Part shown: positions 11,583 through 20,833 of the stretch, one piece after another
Numbering within the stretch: position 1 is the stretch's first letter
Layout: each line of letters starts with the position of its first letter
Assembly: GCA_020248405.1 (NCBI GenBank)
Contig: JADCHQ010000001.1
Location: 1-64,000, forward strand
Reading direction: 5' to 3'
DNA from: Rhodocyclaceae bacterium
Lineage (GTDB): Bacteria > Pseudomonadota > Gammaproteobacteria > Burkholderiales > Ga0077523
DNA length: 64,000 bases
Notes under the pieces: model-generated
What the model was told of the DNA's origin: nothing
Databases searched by the model: none
What the model saw: only the letters and a program-made list of their open reading frames with translations
Program-made: the position numbers and the translations under genes

Positions 11583-12566
11583 TCACTGCACCTTCAGGTT
11601 GTATTCCTTCACAGTGGCCACCAGTTCCACGCGGCGGTCGCGCTGCAGGCATTCGATCAGCGCGTCGCGCTTGAGGCCCTTGCACTCCTCCTCGGCAACC
11701 AGGCTGCCCGTCTCGCCCTTGCCTTCCACCTTGAGTTTGTAGGGTGGCACGCCCTTGTCCATGAGGTATCCGGCAACGCTCCAGGCGCGCTTCTCCGACA
11801 GCTTGCGGTTGTAGTCTTCAGGACCGATACGGTCGGTGAAACCCACCACATGCAGGCGGTCATAGGGAGCCACGGCAAGCCGCGCGGCGATCTCATCCAG
11901 TTGCGCCTTGACGGCATCACTCAGGGCGTAGCTGTCGAAGTCGAACTGGCCCTTGTCGTCCATGTTGAGAACGGCCGGCAGGATACCGTCGAGGGTTTGC
12001 AGCTTTTCGTTTTCGCCGATGAGCACCTGGTTGGCGGCGGTCTCTACCCGGCCACGCCGCTCGCGCTCGGCGGCTTCCAGTTCGGCCTGGCGAGCACGGG
12101 CCGCGGCCTCGATTTCAGCCTGGCGGGCGCGCTCGGCCATGAGCGCATCCTCGCTCGCCTGGGATGCGGCACCGAGACGAGCGGCCGCTTCCCCGCGGGC
12201 ATTGGAGGCATCCGCTGCATCACCCGGGGCCGATGCACCCTTCCCGGTGGAGGAGCCCTGGGAAGCGCGCGCTGCGTTGCCCACGGCCCCATCTGCGCCG
12301 GCAGTACCCGCGCCCCCGACAGCCGCATTGCTCCCCTCTTTCGCTTGAGAGACCCCACCGGCGGCGGAGGTTTGCGAACCACTGGCACCGGAACCACCCT
12401 TGCCATCGGTTGCCGCGGATACCTTGGCGTCGGCCCCACCCGGGCTGGTTGTTTGCGTGGACTGCATGGGAACCGACTTGCCCGCGCAACCGGCAAGCAC
12501 CAGACCTGCCAGCACGGCGCCCAAACGCCAGCGACGGCCAGCATGTTCATAAGATGCGAACTTCAT
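11583..12566 (-). CDS. OmpA-family peptidoglycan-associated lipoprotein
   Basis: 327 residues. The start at 12566 is set by AGGAGG 8 nt upstream and by the lipoprotein signal that follows (LGAVLAGLVLAGC), so the mature protein should be lipidated and sorted to an outer membrane. Residues about 25-140 are Gly/Ala/Ser-rich and low-complexity. An Arg/Glu/Ala coiled-coil segment follows (ERARQAEIEAA, RQAELEAAERER). The C-terminal 110 residues are an OmpA domain (FDFDSYALSDAVKAQLDEIA, VVGFTDRIGPEDYNRKLSEKRA), which binds peptidoglycan. A Cys pair lies near the end (EECKGLKRDALIEC). The gene stands divergent from the DsbD-like gene with about 200 bp between. Confidence 0.88.
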   Translation of the reverse strand: MKFASYEHAGRRWRLGAVLAGLVLAGCAGKSVPMQSTQTTSPGGADAKVSAATDGKGGSGASGSQTSAAGGVSQAKEGSNAAVGGAGTAGADGAVGNAARASQGSSTGKGASAPGDAADASNARGEAAARLGAASQASEDALMAERARQAEIEAAARARQAELEAAERERRGRVETAANQVLIGENEKLQTLDGILPAVLNMDDKGQFDFDSYALSDAVKAQLDEIAARLAVAPYDRLHVVGFTDRIGPEDYNRKLSEKRAWSVAGYLMDKGVPPYKLKVEGKGETGSLVAEEECKGLKRDALIECLQRDRRVELVATVKEYNLKVQ

Positions 12567-12774
12567 TTGAAACCTCCTGCGCAATAGGAAAAAACAGCCT
12601 GTTTAGTCGATCCGAAAGGGCATCGGTTCCCTTCGCAGCGCGCCAAAGAGTGCCCGCTCAGCCTTGTTGACCGGATGTGGAACAGTTCGGTGCAAACGCG
12701 ACCCTACAGACGCGGTGACCGCGTGTTTGTGACGCCGGCGGATGCGCTGCGCCATGTTAACGTCCGACCCCGTG

Positions 12775-14928
12775 ATGAACTTTAGCCGTGTGATCTTCGC
12801 CTTACTGCTTGGCGCCCTTGCCGGCCCGGCCCTCGCCGCGCCCGCGGAGGTGCCCCACGCGCGGGTGGAATTGCTGTCGGCCAACGCGGCGGTGGCGCCG
12901 GGCGACACCTTGTTGGTGGGCCTACGCATCGAGCATGAGCCGGGTTGGCACACCTATTGGAAAAACCCGGGCGACTCGGGCATGCCCACGCGCATCCAAT
13001 GGACATTGCCCGAGGGGTGGTCCGCAGGGCCCATCTTGTGGCCTGCGCCACGCCGTATCCGCGTGGGCCCGCTGGCGAATTTCGGCTACGAGGACACCGT
13101 GGTGCTACCAGTGGAGCTAACGGTACCGCGGCACTGGAAGCAACCACGGGCGGCGCTCACCGCCCACGCCGAGTGGCTGATCTGCAAGGAAGTGTGCCTG
13201 CCAGGCGGCGTCACCTTGAGCCTGGATCTCCCCGCTGGCAGGAGCAGTCAGGACAGCGCTGCCGCGGCCACCCTGCAAGCCGCCCGCGATGCGGCACCGC
13301 GCGCACCGCGAGGCTGGCGACTGGAGGCCAAGGCTTCGAACAGCCATGTGCTGCTGAGGATGATTCCCGTATTTCCCTCGGCGCCTGTCCTGTCCTCGGC
13401 AGAGTTTTTCCCCGATCAACCCGATCTCATCGACAACGCGGCACCCCAAATTCTGGCGCGCGCGGATGATGGCGCGTGGAGCCTCGCGCTCACGGCCGCG
13501 CCGGGGTTTCGCGCCGACCTGCCGCGGCTTGGAGGCATCCTGGTGGTTTCGCCAGGACTGTCGCCCGACGGCACCGGGCAGGCAGCCACCGTGGATGTGC
13601 CATGGCCGGGCGGTGCGCCAGCGGCCCGGGCGAAGCCTCCCGATGCGCCCCTGGACGCCAGCGCCATCGCCGCTGCGGCAAACGGGCCTGCCAACGATCT
13701 TGGGCTGGCAATGGCACTGGCGTTTGCATTCTTGGGCGGACTGGTTCTGAACCTGATGCCCTGCGTGTTTCCGGTGGTGTCCATCAAGGTGCTCAACTTC
13801 GCGCGCGACGCCCATGGGAGCGCCGCGCGACTGCGCACCCAGGGGCTCGCATTCGCGTCCGGCATCCTGCTGAGCTTCTGGGTCTTGGCGGGCTTGCTGC
13901 TGGCGCTGCGTGCCGGGGGCCAGGCGCTGGGTTGGGGTTACCAATTGCAGTCGCCCCCGCTGGTGGCGGGGTTGGCAACGCTGTTTTTTCTGCTCGGATT
14001 GAACCTGTCGGGGGTGTTCGAATGGGGTACCCGGCTGCAGTCCACTGCCTCATCCGTGGACCACGGGGGCGGGCCGCTCGGCGCCTTCTTTGGCGGCCTG
14101 CTGGCCACATTGGTGGCCACGCCCTGCACCGCACCGTTCATGGGTGCGGCCTTGGGCTTTGCCCTGACGCGCCCGGCGATTCAATCGCTGCTGGTTTTCA
14201 CTGCCCTGGCACTGGGCATGGGCGCGCCTTATGTGCTGCTGGCGTTTCGTCCCGGCTGGTTATCGCGGTTGCCCCGCCCGGGACGATGGATGGAAACCCT
14301 CAAGCAGATGCTGGCCTTCCCGCTGTACTTGACGGTGGTCTGGTTGTGCTGGGTGCTGTCCGAACAACTGGGTAGCGGCGCTGGCGCACGCCTCATGGCC
14401 GGCCTGGTGCTGCTGGCAGCAGCGGCGTGGCTGTGGCAACGCTTCGCCGTTCAAGGCCGCTCCCGAGCGGTACGTCAGGCCGGTGTTGCCGGAGCACTTG
14501 CCCTGGCCGCCCTTGGAGCCTTTTACGGGGCGCCCACGCAAGAACCGCCCGCGCAGACCATGCCAGCCCAGGAGGGTCCGTGGCTCCCGTGGAGCGACGC
14601 CGCCCTGGCAGAGGAACTCTCTGCCGGACGGCCGGTATTCGTGGATTTCACGGCCGCCTGGTGCGTAACCTGCCAGGTGAACAAACGCCTCGTGCTTGAG
14701 TCCGAGCCAGTGCGCCGAGCCTTCGTGGCTCACAACGTGGCGCTTCTTCGGGCGGACTGGACCCGCCGCGACGAGGCCATCACCGCGGCGCTGGCGAAGC
14801 TCGGCCGCAGCGGCGTGCCGGTTTACGCGCTCTATCGCCCTGGTGAGTCCTTGCCGCAGTTGCTGCCGGAAGTGCTGAGTCCTGGACTGGTCACCGATGC
14901 CCTGGAGCGCGGCGCGGCGGATCGCTGA
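12775..14928 (+). CDS. dsbD: DsbD/ScsB-type membrane thiol:disulfide reductase
   Basis: 717 residues from ATG 12775, chosen because it places a signal peptide (VIFALLLGALAGPALA) at the N-terminus; the frame is open from 12742. Order: periplasmic N-terminal domain of the ScsB kind (PGWHTYWKNPGDSG), residues about 20-270; eight or so membrane segments carrying the redox Cys pair in LMPCVFP (about Cys330) and TPCTAPF (about Cys451); C-terminal thioredoxin domain with AAWCVTC (about Cys630/Cys633). The family moves electrons from cytoplasmic thioredoxin to periplasmic acceptors. The next gene encodes a periplasmic redoxin 32 bp downstream, a likely partner. Confidence 0.85.
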   Translation: MNFSRVIFALLLGALAGPALAAPAEVPHARVELLSANAAVAPGDTLLVGLRIEHEPGWHTYWKNPGDSGMPTRIQWTLPEGWSAGPILWPAPRRIRVGPLANFGYEDTVVLPVELTVPRHWKQPRAALTAHAEWLICKEVCLPGGVTLSLDLPAGRSSQDSAAAATLQAARDAAPRAPRGWRLEAKASNSHVLLRMIPVFPSAPVLSSAEFFPDQPDLIDNAAPQILARADDGAWSLALTAAPGFRADLPRLGGILVVSPGLSPDGTGQAATVDVPWPGGAPAARAKPPDAPLDASAIAAAANGPANDLGLAMALAFAFLGGLVLNLMPCVFPVVSIKVLNFARDAHGSAARLRTQGLAFASGILLSFWVLAGLLLALRAGGQALGWGYQLQSPPLVAGLATLFFLLGLNLSGVFEWGTRLQSTASSVDHGGGPLGAFFGGLLATLVATPCTAPFMGAALGFALTRPAIQSLLVFTALALGMGAPYVLLAFRPGWLSRLPRPGRWMETLKQMLAFPLYLTVVWLCWVLSEQLGSGAGARLMAGLVLLAAAAWLWQRFAVQGRSRAVRQAGVAGALALAALGAFYGAPTQEPPAQTMPAQEGPWLPWSDAALAEELSAGRPVFVDFTAAWCVTCQVNKRLVLESEPVRRAFVAHNVALLRADWTRRDEAITAALAKLGRSGVPVYALYRPGESLPQLLPEVLSPGLVTDALERGAADR

Positions 14929-14960
14929 TGGCCACGGCCACGTTTTTTTAGGAGACCTTG

Positions 14961-15563
14961 ATGAAAAGAGCCTTGCAACACGCCAGCCTTGTCGTCCTGC
15001 TTGCCGGAAGTGCGGCATTCGCCGAGGTGGGGCCGGGTGACACGGCCCCTGACTTCACTCTTCGCGACGTGAATGGCAAAACCATTCGCTTGTCTGACTA
15101 TCGGGGCCGCCACGTGGTGGTGGAATGGTTCAACGCCGGCTGCCCTTTCGTCCAGAAGCACTATGAGACGGGCAACATGCAGTCGTTACAGACCCGCTAC
15201 ACCGGACAGGGGGTTGCCTGGCTTGCCATCAACTCCACCAACCCGCGCAGCGCCGACTATCGCGATGCCGGACGCTCTCAAGCGCTGCTGCGGGACTGGA
15301 AGATGGCGCCCACCGCGCTCGCGCTGGACGAGGATGGGCGCGTAGGCAAGGCCTACGGCGCCAAGGCCACGCCCCACATGTTCGTGGTGGACCCGAAGGG
15401 CCGCGTCATCTATGCCGGCGCCATCGACGACAAGGCCACCTGGAAGCACGAGGACGTGAAGACCGCCCGCAACCTGGTGGCCGCGGCGCTGGACGAGGCC
15501 CTGGCGGGCCAGGCGGTGAGCACGACCTCCACGGCGCCCTATGGCTGCTCGGTGAAGTACTGA
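14961..15563 (+). CDS. Periplasmic AhpC/TSA-type redoxin
   Basis: 200 residues. ATG 14961 has AGGAG six nt upstream. The N-terminus is a signal peptide (HASLVVLLAGSAAFA). The thioredoxin-like fold shows GDTAPDFTLRDVNGK, the Cys site EWFNAGCPFVQKHYE, and the cis-Pro region KATPHMFVVDPKGRV. There is one Cys at the active site instead of CxxC and a second Cys near the C-terminus (APYGCSVKY), so a disulfide between them is possible. It follows dsbD closely and probably shares its transcript. The family is common in Proteobacteria but its exact substrate is not established. Confidence 0.8.
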   Translation: MKRALQHASLVVLLAGSAAFAEVGPGDTAPDFTLRDVNGKTIRLSDYRGRHVVVEWFNAGCPFVQKHYETGNMQSLQTRYTGQGVAWLAINSTNPRSADYRDAGRSQALLRDWKMAPTALALDEDGRVGKAYGAKATPHMFVVDPKGRVIYAGAIDDKATWKHEDVKTARNLVAAALDEALAGQAVSTTSTAPYGCSVKY

Positions 15564-15677
15564 CGGGGTGAGACGTTCCGGCCCATGGCCTGGTAACCCG
15601 CCCTGCTCGGGCAGTCCGGGCAAAAGCAGCTGCGCGCCTCGTCTGCTACAGCCCCTCCTGGCGCGAGCGCTGCCGCC

Positions 15678-16799
15678 GTGACGGCGCAGCAGCGGTGGGA
15701 CGTGTTCTGCCGCGTGGTGGACCATTTCGGCGACGTGGGGGTGTCCTGGCGGCTGGCGCGGCAACTGGCGGCAGAGCATCCGGTGAAGGTGCGCCTGTGG
15801 GTGGATGACCTGCACACCTTCCACCGGATCGAGGCTGCCGTGGACCCCTCGGTCCCGGTCCAGGCCGTGGGCGGCGTGGAGGTGCAGCGCTGGGACGATC
15901 TGGCGGAATTCAGCGCCCCTGCAGAGGTGGTGATCGAGGCCTTCGGCTCGCGTGTGCCGGCAGCGTATCTCGACGCCATGGCGGCCCAGCCGCGTGCGCC
16001 CGTCTGGATAAACCTGGAGTACCTCAGCGCCGAATCATGGGTGGAGGGTTGTCATGGCGTGGCCTCTCCTCATCCCACGCTGCCACTGGTGAAGCACTTC
16101 TTCTTCCCCGGATTCACTGCTGCCACGGGCGGGTTGCTGCGCGAGCGCCACCTGGAGTCGAGGCGCGTGGCCGAACTTGCGCAGCGCCCTGCGCGCGTGG
16201 GAGAAGTGTGCACCGTCTCGCTGTTCGGGTATGGCGGACCTGCGGTGGGCGGGCTGCTCGGCACCTGGGCCCATGGGAATCAGCCCATGCTGGCGCTGGT
16301 GCCCGAAAGCCGTCTGCTGGCCGACGTGGCCTCGTTCCTGGGACGGGACGCACTCGGCCCGGGAGATCGCGAGCAGCGCGGCGCGTTGACAGTGCTGGTA
16401 CTGCCTTTCCAGGATCAGGACGGCTACGACCGGCTGCTGTGGCGCTGCGACTGTAACTTCGTGCGCGGAGAGGATTCGTTCATGCGCGCCCAATGGGCAC
16501 GGCGGCCGCTCGTGTGGAACATCTACGCGCAGGAGGGTGGTGCCCACTGGGCGAAGCTACACGCCTTCCAGACCCGTTATTCTGAAACGCTGGACGAAGA
16601 GACGGCGGCGGCGCTTCGGGAGTTCTGGCGGCTGTGGAACCTCTCCAGTCCATCGCCCACCGCCCTGGCTACTGGCTGGCACCGCTTCTGGGCCTGCCGC
16701 GAGGCGCTGGCCCTGCACGCCGAGCGCTGGGCGGCCGCATTGCAGGCGCAGACTGATCTCACCACCAATCTGGTGACTTTCGCTCGCGAACGCCTATAA
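15678..16799 (+). CDS. earP: EF-P arginine rhamnosyltransferase EarP
   Basis: 373 residues from GTG 15678. EarP transfers rhamnose from dTDP-rhamnose to Arg32 of elongation factor P. Family signatures are visible: WDVFCRVVDHFGDVGVSWRL at the N-terminus, WVDDLHTF, VWINLEYLSAESWVEGCHG, LPFQDQDGYDRLLW and the nucleotide-sugar site region RGEDSFMRAQWA. Its substrate gene efp lies 90 bp downstream on the same strand, the standard arrangement, and that EF-P carries Arg at position 32. Confidence 0.95.
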   Translation: MTAQQRWDVFCRVVDHFGDVGVSWRLARQLAAEHPVKVRLWVDDLHTFHRIEAAVDPSVPVQAVGGVEVQRWDDLAEFSAPAEVVIEAFGSRVPAAYLDAMAAQPRAPVWINLEYLSAESWVEGCHGVASPHPTLPLVKHFFFPGFTAATGGLLRERHLESRRVAELAQRPARVGEVCTVSLFGYGGPAVGGLLGTWAHGNQPMLALVPESRLLADVASFLGRDALGPGDREQRGALTVLVLPFQDQDGYDRLLWRCDCNFVRGEDSFMRAQWARRPLVWNIYAQEGGAHWAKLHAFQTRYSETLDEETAAALREFWRLWNLSSPSPTALATGWHRFWACREALALHAERWAAALQAQTDLTTNLVTFARERL

Positions 16800-16800
16800 T
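16773..16800 (+). promoter_or_regulatory. Candidate sigma-70 promoter for efp
   Basis: GTGACT (4/6 match to the -35 consensus) and a perfect TATAAT at 16795-16800 are separated by 16 bp. The TATAAT contains the earP stop codon. This would give efp its own transcript with a leader of about 80 nt, separate from earP. Confidence 0.55.
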
Positions 16801-16889
16801 CCGCCGCTTTTTTCCTAACCTCGTGGGCGCTCCGCCGCGCAAACCTTTTCGCGGCTTTTCGGTGCCCCGCAAGCAAACTAGGTACAGCT

Positions 16890-17450
16890 ATGAAGATCGC
16901 CCAGGAACTGCGCGTCGGAAACGTCGTCATGGTCGGCAAGGACCCTCTAGTGGTGCAGAAGGCCGAATTCAACAAGTCAGGCCGCAACGCTTCCGTCATG
17001 AAGATGAAGTTCAAGAACCTGCTCACGGGCGCCACCAGCGAGGCTGTCTATCGCGCCGACGAGAAATTCGAAGTGGTGTTGCTGGAGCGCAAGGAGGCCA
17101 GTTACTCGTACTTCGCCGACCCCATGTACGTTTTCATGGATGCCGATTACAACCAGTACGAGGTGGAAAAGGACAACATGGGCGACGCGCTCAACTATCT
17201 CGAAGATGCCATGCCGGTAGAACTGGTGTTCTACGATGGCCGGCCCATCTCCCTGGCGATGCCCAACTCGGTGGTCCGAGAAATCACCTACACCGAGCCG
17301 GCAGTGCGCGGTGATACCTCGGGCAAGGTGCTCAAACCCGCCAAGCTCTCCACGGGCTTCGAAGTGCAGGTGCCCCTCTTCTGTGCCACGGGCGACCGGA
17401 TCGAGATTGACACGACCTCGGGCGAGTACCGCCGCCGGGTCACGGCCTGA
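16890..17450 (+). CDS. efp: Translation elongation factor P
   Basis: 186 residues, the usual EF-P length. It binds ribosomes stalled at consecutive prolines and promotes peptide bond formation. The modification loop reads [10 protein letters not shown], with Arg as residue 32, the residue rhamnosylated by EarP. The C-terminal domains include [27 protein letters not shown] and end with GEYRRRVTA. Convergent with the broken gene downstream, whose stop begins one base after the efp stop. Confidence 0.97.
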   Translation: MKIAQELRVGNVVMVGKDPLVVQKAEFNKSGRNASVMKMKFKNLLTGATSEAVYRADEKFEVVLLERKEASYSYFADPMYVFMDADYNQYEVEKDNMGDALNYLEDAMPVELVFYDGRPISLAMPNSVVREITYTEPAVRGDTSGKVLKPAKLSTGFEVQVPLFCATGDRIEIDTTSGEYRRRVTA

Positions 17451-19066
17451 TTAGGCACGAGCCGCCAGCGCGAGCAGCGGCTCGAGCACGTCGAGCTGCA
17501 TCACCCAATGGTGGGGCAGGCCCCCCACGCCGCGGGCCGCACCGCGCAGCTGGCCCGCCAAAGAGGCCGTGGAGTCGGAGTCGCCGTCGTGGTTGGCGGC
17601 GATCCGCAGGGCGTGGGTGAAATCGTCACCCGCCAGCGCCGCCGGCAGGCCCATGGCCAGCGCCTCCTCAGCCACCCATCGGCCTCCCAGAAGGGCTACG
17701 CGTTTTTCCTCCTCGACAGGGCCAGGCGCCCGTTGGGCTGCCAGGGCAATTGCCTGATCCATCAGCCGACCGGTGAGCGGCGCTGCCGCTTGCCAGACGG
17801 TGGCCTGATGGCGTGCCGGTATCAGCGCTTGGCGCAACAGCGCCACCTCGGACGCGGCATCGGCAGCGTGGTCGGCCTCGAACAACGACTGCACCAGGCC
17901 AGCCATGACGGCACAGGCGGCGCCGGACTCTGGATGGACATGGGTGATGGCGCCGGCCTCGGCGGCCAGTAAAGCGCGGGATGGAACCGCTGCACCACCC
18001 GCGGTGCCGAACCCGTCAAAGCCAATAGGCGCCGAGCGCATGACGGCCCCGCAGCCCTTGCTGTCCTTGGCGAGACGGCCCAGGGTGCCCCGCCTGCCAT
18101 CGGCCATGGCCTTTAGACAAGTGAGCCCAGGCGCCCGGCACGCCTGCAACTCTGGCACCAGGGCAAGCATGCCGTGGGGCGCGAAGGGCCAGCGAGCGGC
18201 CGGCCCGGGCTGCTAGGTGAGCCACCAGTCGAGGTAGGCCTCCTGCAGGAAAGGGCGCGCATCCGTGGCCCCGGCTTCGCGGGCGCGGACCAGCCCCTCG
18301 AGGGTGGACAGGGTCATCTGCGTGTCGTCGGAAACCACCAGGCGCCCCGCCCGCAGCACGGGCTCGCGCAGGCCATCGGCACCGTGGCGGGCGCGGATGG
18401 ATTCGAGGGAGTCGAATTCGACGACGTAACCAAAGGCATCGCCCAGGGCGCCACCCAGAAGGCACCCCAACACCCGCGACTGGCGCAGCAGGGCAATTGA
18501 CGGTACGGGGCGGCAAGCGGCGAGGTGTGCACGCTGCGCCTCAGTTTCCACCGCGCCCGGGCGCGCCGCATGGACGGTTTGCACAGCTTGCGTTGGTGAC
18601 AATCCGCCAAATTCCACCAGCATCCGGGCCGCCACCGTCCCAGCACGCCCGAGACCGCCCTTGCAGTGCACCACCACCGAGCGCCCCGCTCTCAGGTGAT
18701 GTAGCAGGCGCAGACGCACCCAGGGCCATGCCTGTTCGAAGGCCTGCCCGGCGCCTCGCCGTCGGAAATGGGCGCGTGGTGCCATTCAATACCCCGTGCC
18801 GAGAGCGCTGCGCCCAGCGCCGGCACGCCGAGCGCCAGCAACTCCTCACCCGTGACAAGGGACAACACGGCGGCTGCACCCCAGTCGCACAGGGCGTCGG
18901 CGTCCGTTTCAAGGTCTCGCGCCCAGCGGGCGAACAGCGCATCGGGCCGGCTCTTTCCCGGGGACAGGGTGAGCCCCAGTCGTCCCGCTCCACCCGGCCA
19001 GGGCAGGGAATCCACTCTCAGAGGATCGCTGCTTCTGGTACGCAACCTGGCGGTATGGTTTTCCAT
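17451..19066 (-). pseudogene. Broken fusion: dual-specificity phosphatase + ADP-ribosylglycohydrolase
   Basis: Three open segments give one fused protein. The N-terminal segment starts at ATG 19066 and includes DALCDWGAAAVLSLVTGEEL and IEWHHAPISDGEAPG. A frame change near 18747-18752 (one base missing in a CCCGG stretch) leads into the phosphatase active site VVHCKGGLGRAGT. This continues into an ADP-ribosylglycohydrolase domain (GCLLGGALGDAFGY, SDDTQMTLSTLEG). An in-frame TAG at 18213-18215, one step from a Gln codon, interrupts it after YLDWWLT. The same frame resumes with PELQACRAPGLTCL, IGFDGFGTAGG and ends with the metal-binding DGDSDSTASL motif. Cys-Arg phosphatase and DraG-type metal residues are all still present, so decay is recent or the lesions are sequencing errors. 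If intact, it would remove phosphate and ADP-ribose groups. Confidence 0.8.
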
Positions 19067-19493
19067 GGCGGATTCAGCCTCGCTCGCGAACGGCGCGAGG
19101 CGTGGCCGCGCCACCCCTGGGCAAAGGGGCCGCCAGAGGGCCGTGTACCAGCGCAGCGTCGTTGCTCGCGCCCACGAGGACGCCGCGAAGCCTGGCCGTG
19201 CTGCCGACGCCGTTCTCCCCGAGTTTGCGGCGCAACCACGTGGGCACATCGAAATTCACACTGCCGTCGGAGCGACGGCCTGGCGCCCTGCCGGCGCCGG
19301 CGCCAGTGGTTCGGGAATGCTGCACAACCGGCGCCGTTGACCACCGCAGCTTGACCGATTCGACGGACGGAGGCAGGACCAGGCAAGGCGGGGGCAATCG
19401 GAACATGGCTGTGACTCACGCGAAACCCGCGGTTGCGGGCGTGATGGCCATGATGAGGGAGGCACAGGCTCAGGAGATGAGCCCGCCGAACAC
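19067..19493. other. 427-bp gap between the broken fusion gene and the WYL regulator
   Basis: No gene is firmly supported. A minus-strand frame at 19074-19406 ends 7 nt before the fusion gene start and contains a plausible stretch (SVNFDVPTWLRRKLGENGVG, TARLRGVLVGASNDAALVHG), but its first half is Arg/Pro-rich and no ribosome binding site is seen. It may be a small gene or remnant. No repeat or hairpin stood out. Confidence 0.35.
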
Positions 19494-20474
19494 TCAGTGC
19501 GCAGGCGGGTCGCCCAGGTAACCCGCCGCGGCGCGCGCCAGCTCCTCGGCCACCGCGTGGCGCAGCGCCGGGGGGTGGAGCACCTCCACTTCGGCACCAT
19601 GGCGCAACACATCCATGAGGAGCTCGCGGTGATCGCTGTAGGGCAATTCGAGAATCCAGCCGCCGTCGGGCTGGGATTCACCCCGCTGGGCGGGATGCCA
19701 CTGCTCCCGAGCCACCCAACGCGCCCGGGCCGGCGAAAAACGCAGCCTGGCCCACTGCACGTCCGCGCCACTGAAGATGCCGTAGCCACTGGCCAGCACG
19801 GCGTCGAGCACGTCCTCGGGCATTTCGCGGGCCGCGCCTTCCAGGGTGTGCACCGATTCGAGGGCATCCACGGCAAAGCTGCGCAGCCCTTCGCGGAGGT
19901 GGCACCAGGCATCCAGGTACCAGTTGTCGCGGTAGTGCACCAGACGCTGGGGCGAAACCTCGCGCTCCGTGCGGGAATTCGTGGCCCGGTTGTGGTGCAG
20001 GATGCGAATGCGGCGACGCTGCAGCACTGCTGCAGCCACGGCGTCGAACTGCCGCGCCCCGGTGAGGCGACGTGCCTGGTGCAGGATGCGGACACGGTGG
20101 CGCACCGCCTCGGCGTCGTGCCCGCGGCTGCCAAGCAGTTTCTGCAGGCGCGAGGCGAGAGGCCGCAGGTGCGCCTCGAGCACACCAGAGCCCAGGCTGG
20201 CCAGCAGATGTTCCAGCGTGAGGAGGGCGTGGGCCTCCGCATCGCTGAACCACAATCCCGGCAGTTCCGAACGGCCCTCGACCACCTCCAGGCGATAGCC
20301 CCCGGCCTGACGGTCCCACGTGATGGGCACGTTCATGCGGCTTCGCAGATACTCCACGTCGCGCTTCAAGGTGGCGACCGAGACCTCCAGTTCCTGGCGG
20401 AATGTCTGGCTCGAAACCACTCTGCGGGCGTGCAGAAGCTGCGTCATGCGATAAAATCTTTCAGTGCGATCCAT
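19494..20474 (-). CDS. YafY-type transcriptional regulator, HTH + WYL domain
   Basis: 326 residues. The N-terminus starts in the family style (MDRTERFYRMTQLLHARR) with a DeoR-like helix-turn-helix (VSSQTFRQELEVSVATLKRD). The centre and C-terminus form a WYL domain, with VSPQRLVHYRDNWYLDAWCH and the following strand-rich region, then a WCX-like tail (ELPYSDHRELLMDVLRHG). WYL regulators bind ligands or nucleic acid and often control stress, phage defence or metabolic genes. The neighbours do not reveal its target. The small membrane-protein ORF starts 116 bp away on the opposite strand, so the intervening region could be an operator site. Confidence 0.9.
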   Translation of the reverse strand: MDRTERFYRMTQLLHARRVVSSQTFRQELEVSVATLKRDVEYLRSRMNVPITWDRQAGGYRLEVVEGRSELPGLWFSDAEAHALLTLEHLLASLGSGVLEAHLRPLASRLQKLLGSRGHDAEAVRHRVRILHQARRLTGARQFDAVAAAVLQRRRIRILHHNRATNSRTEREVSPQRLVHYRDNWYLDAWCHLREGLRSFAVDALESVHTLEGAAREMPEDVLDAVLASGYGIFSGADVQWARLRFSPARARWVAREQWHPAQRGESQPDGGWILELPYSDHRELLMDVLRHGAEVEVLHPPALRHAVAEELARAAAGYLGDPPAH

Positions 20475-20589
20475 TCGGTTTTTCGATGGGTTGCGGTGGC
20501 GGGTCCACCTTGGAGTTTTTCATCATGACAGCCGCTTTCAGAGGGTGCTCCACGTGGCGAGAGCGGCATTTTCAGGGGGGAGATCTAGC

Positions 20590-20670
20590 ATGTCGATTCT
20601 GGATATGTCGTTGGTGAGTGGCTTCATCTTGCTGGTTGTGCTAATCGTCATTCGTACCAAACAGCGGTAG
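20590..20670 (+). CDS. Candidate 26-residue single-pass membrane peptide
   Basis: ATG 20590 is preceded by GGGGGGAGATCTAGC, a strong purine-rich ribosome binding site at suitable distance. The peptide begins MSILDMSLVSG, has a hydrophobic core of about 13 residues (FILLVVLIVI) and ends RTKQR. The basic tail predicts the C-terminus in the cytoplasm. No homologue is recognised. It lies between the divergent WYL regulator and a lipoprotein gene. Support is the ribosome site and the membrane-peptide pattern only. Confidence 0.5.
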   Translation: MSILDMSLVSGFILLVVLIVIRTKQR

Positions 20671-20833
20671 CAATGCACCGGTCGACGCGAGGGGCACGCT
20701 CCCTCCTCTGCTTGCGGCCAGTTGTAGCCGGCGTTCGCGGTCTACCCCAAGATCTCCGCAAGGAACCATCTTCTGTGGGCGACTCTCCATGTAGTCACTG
20801 GGCACGTCGCCCCAACTCCCTGGAGATCCAGCC

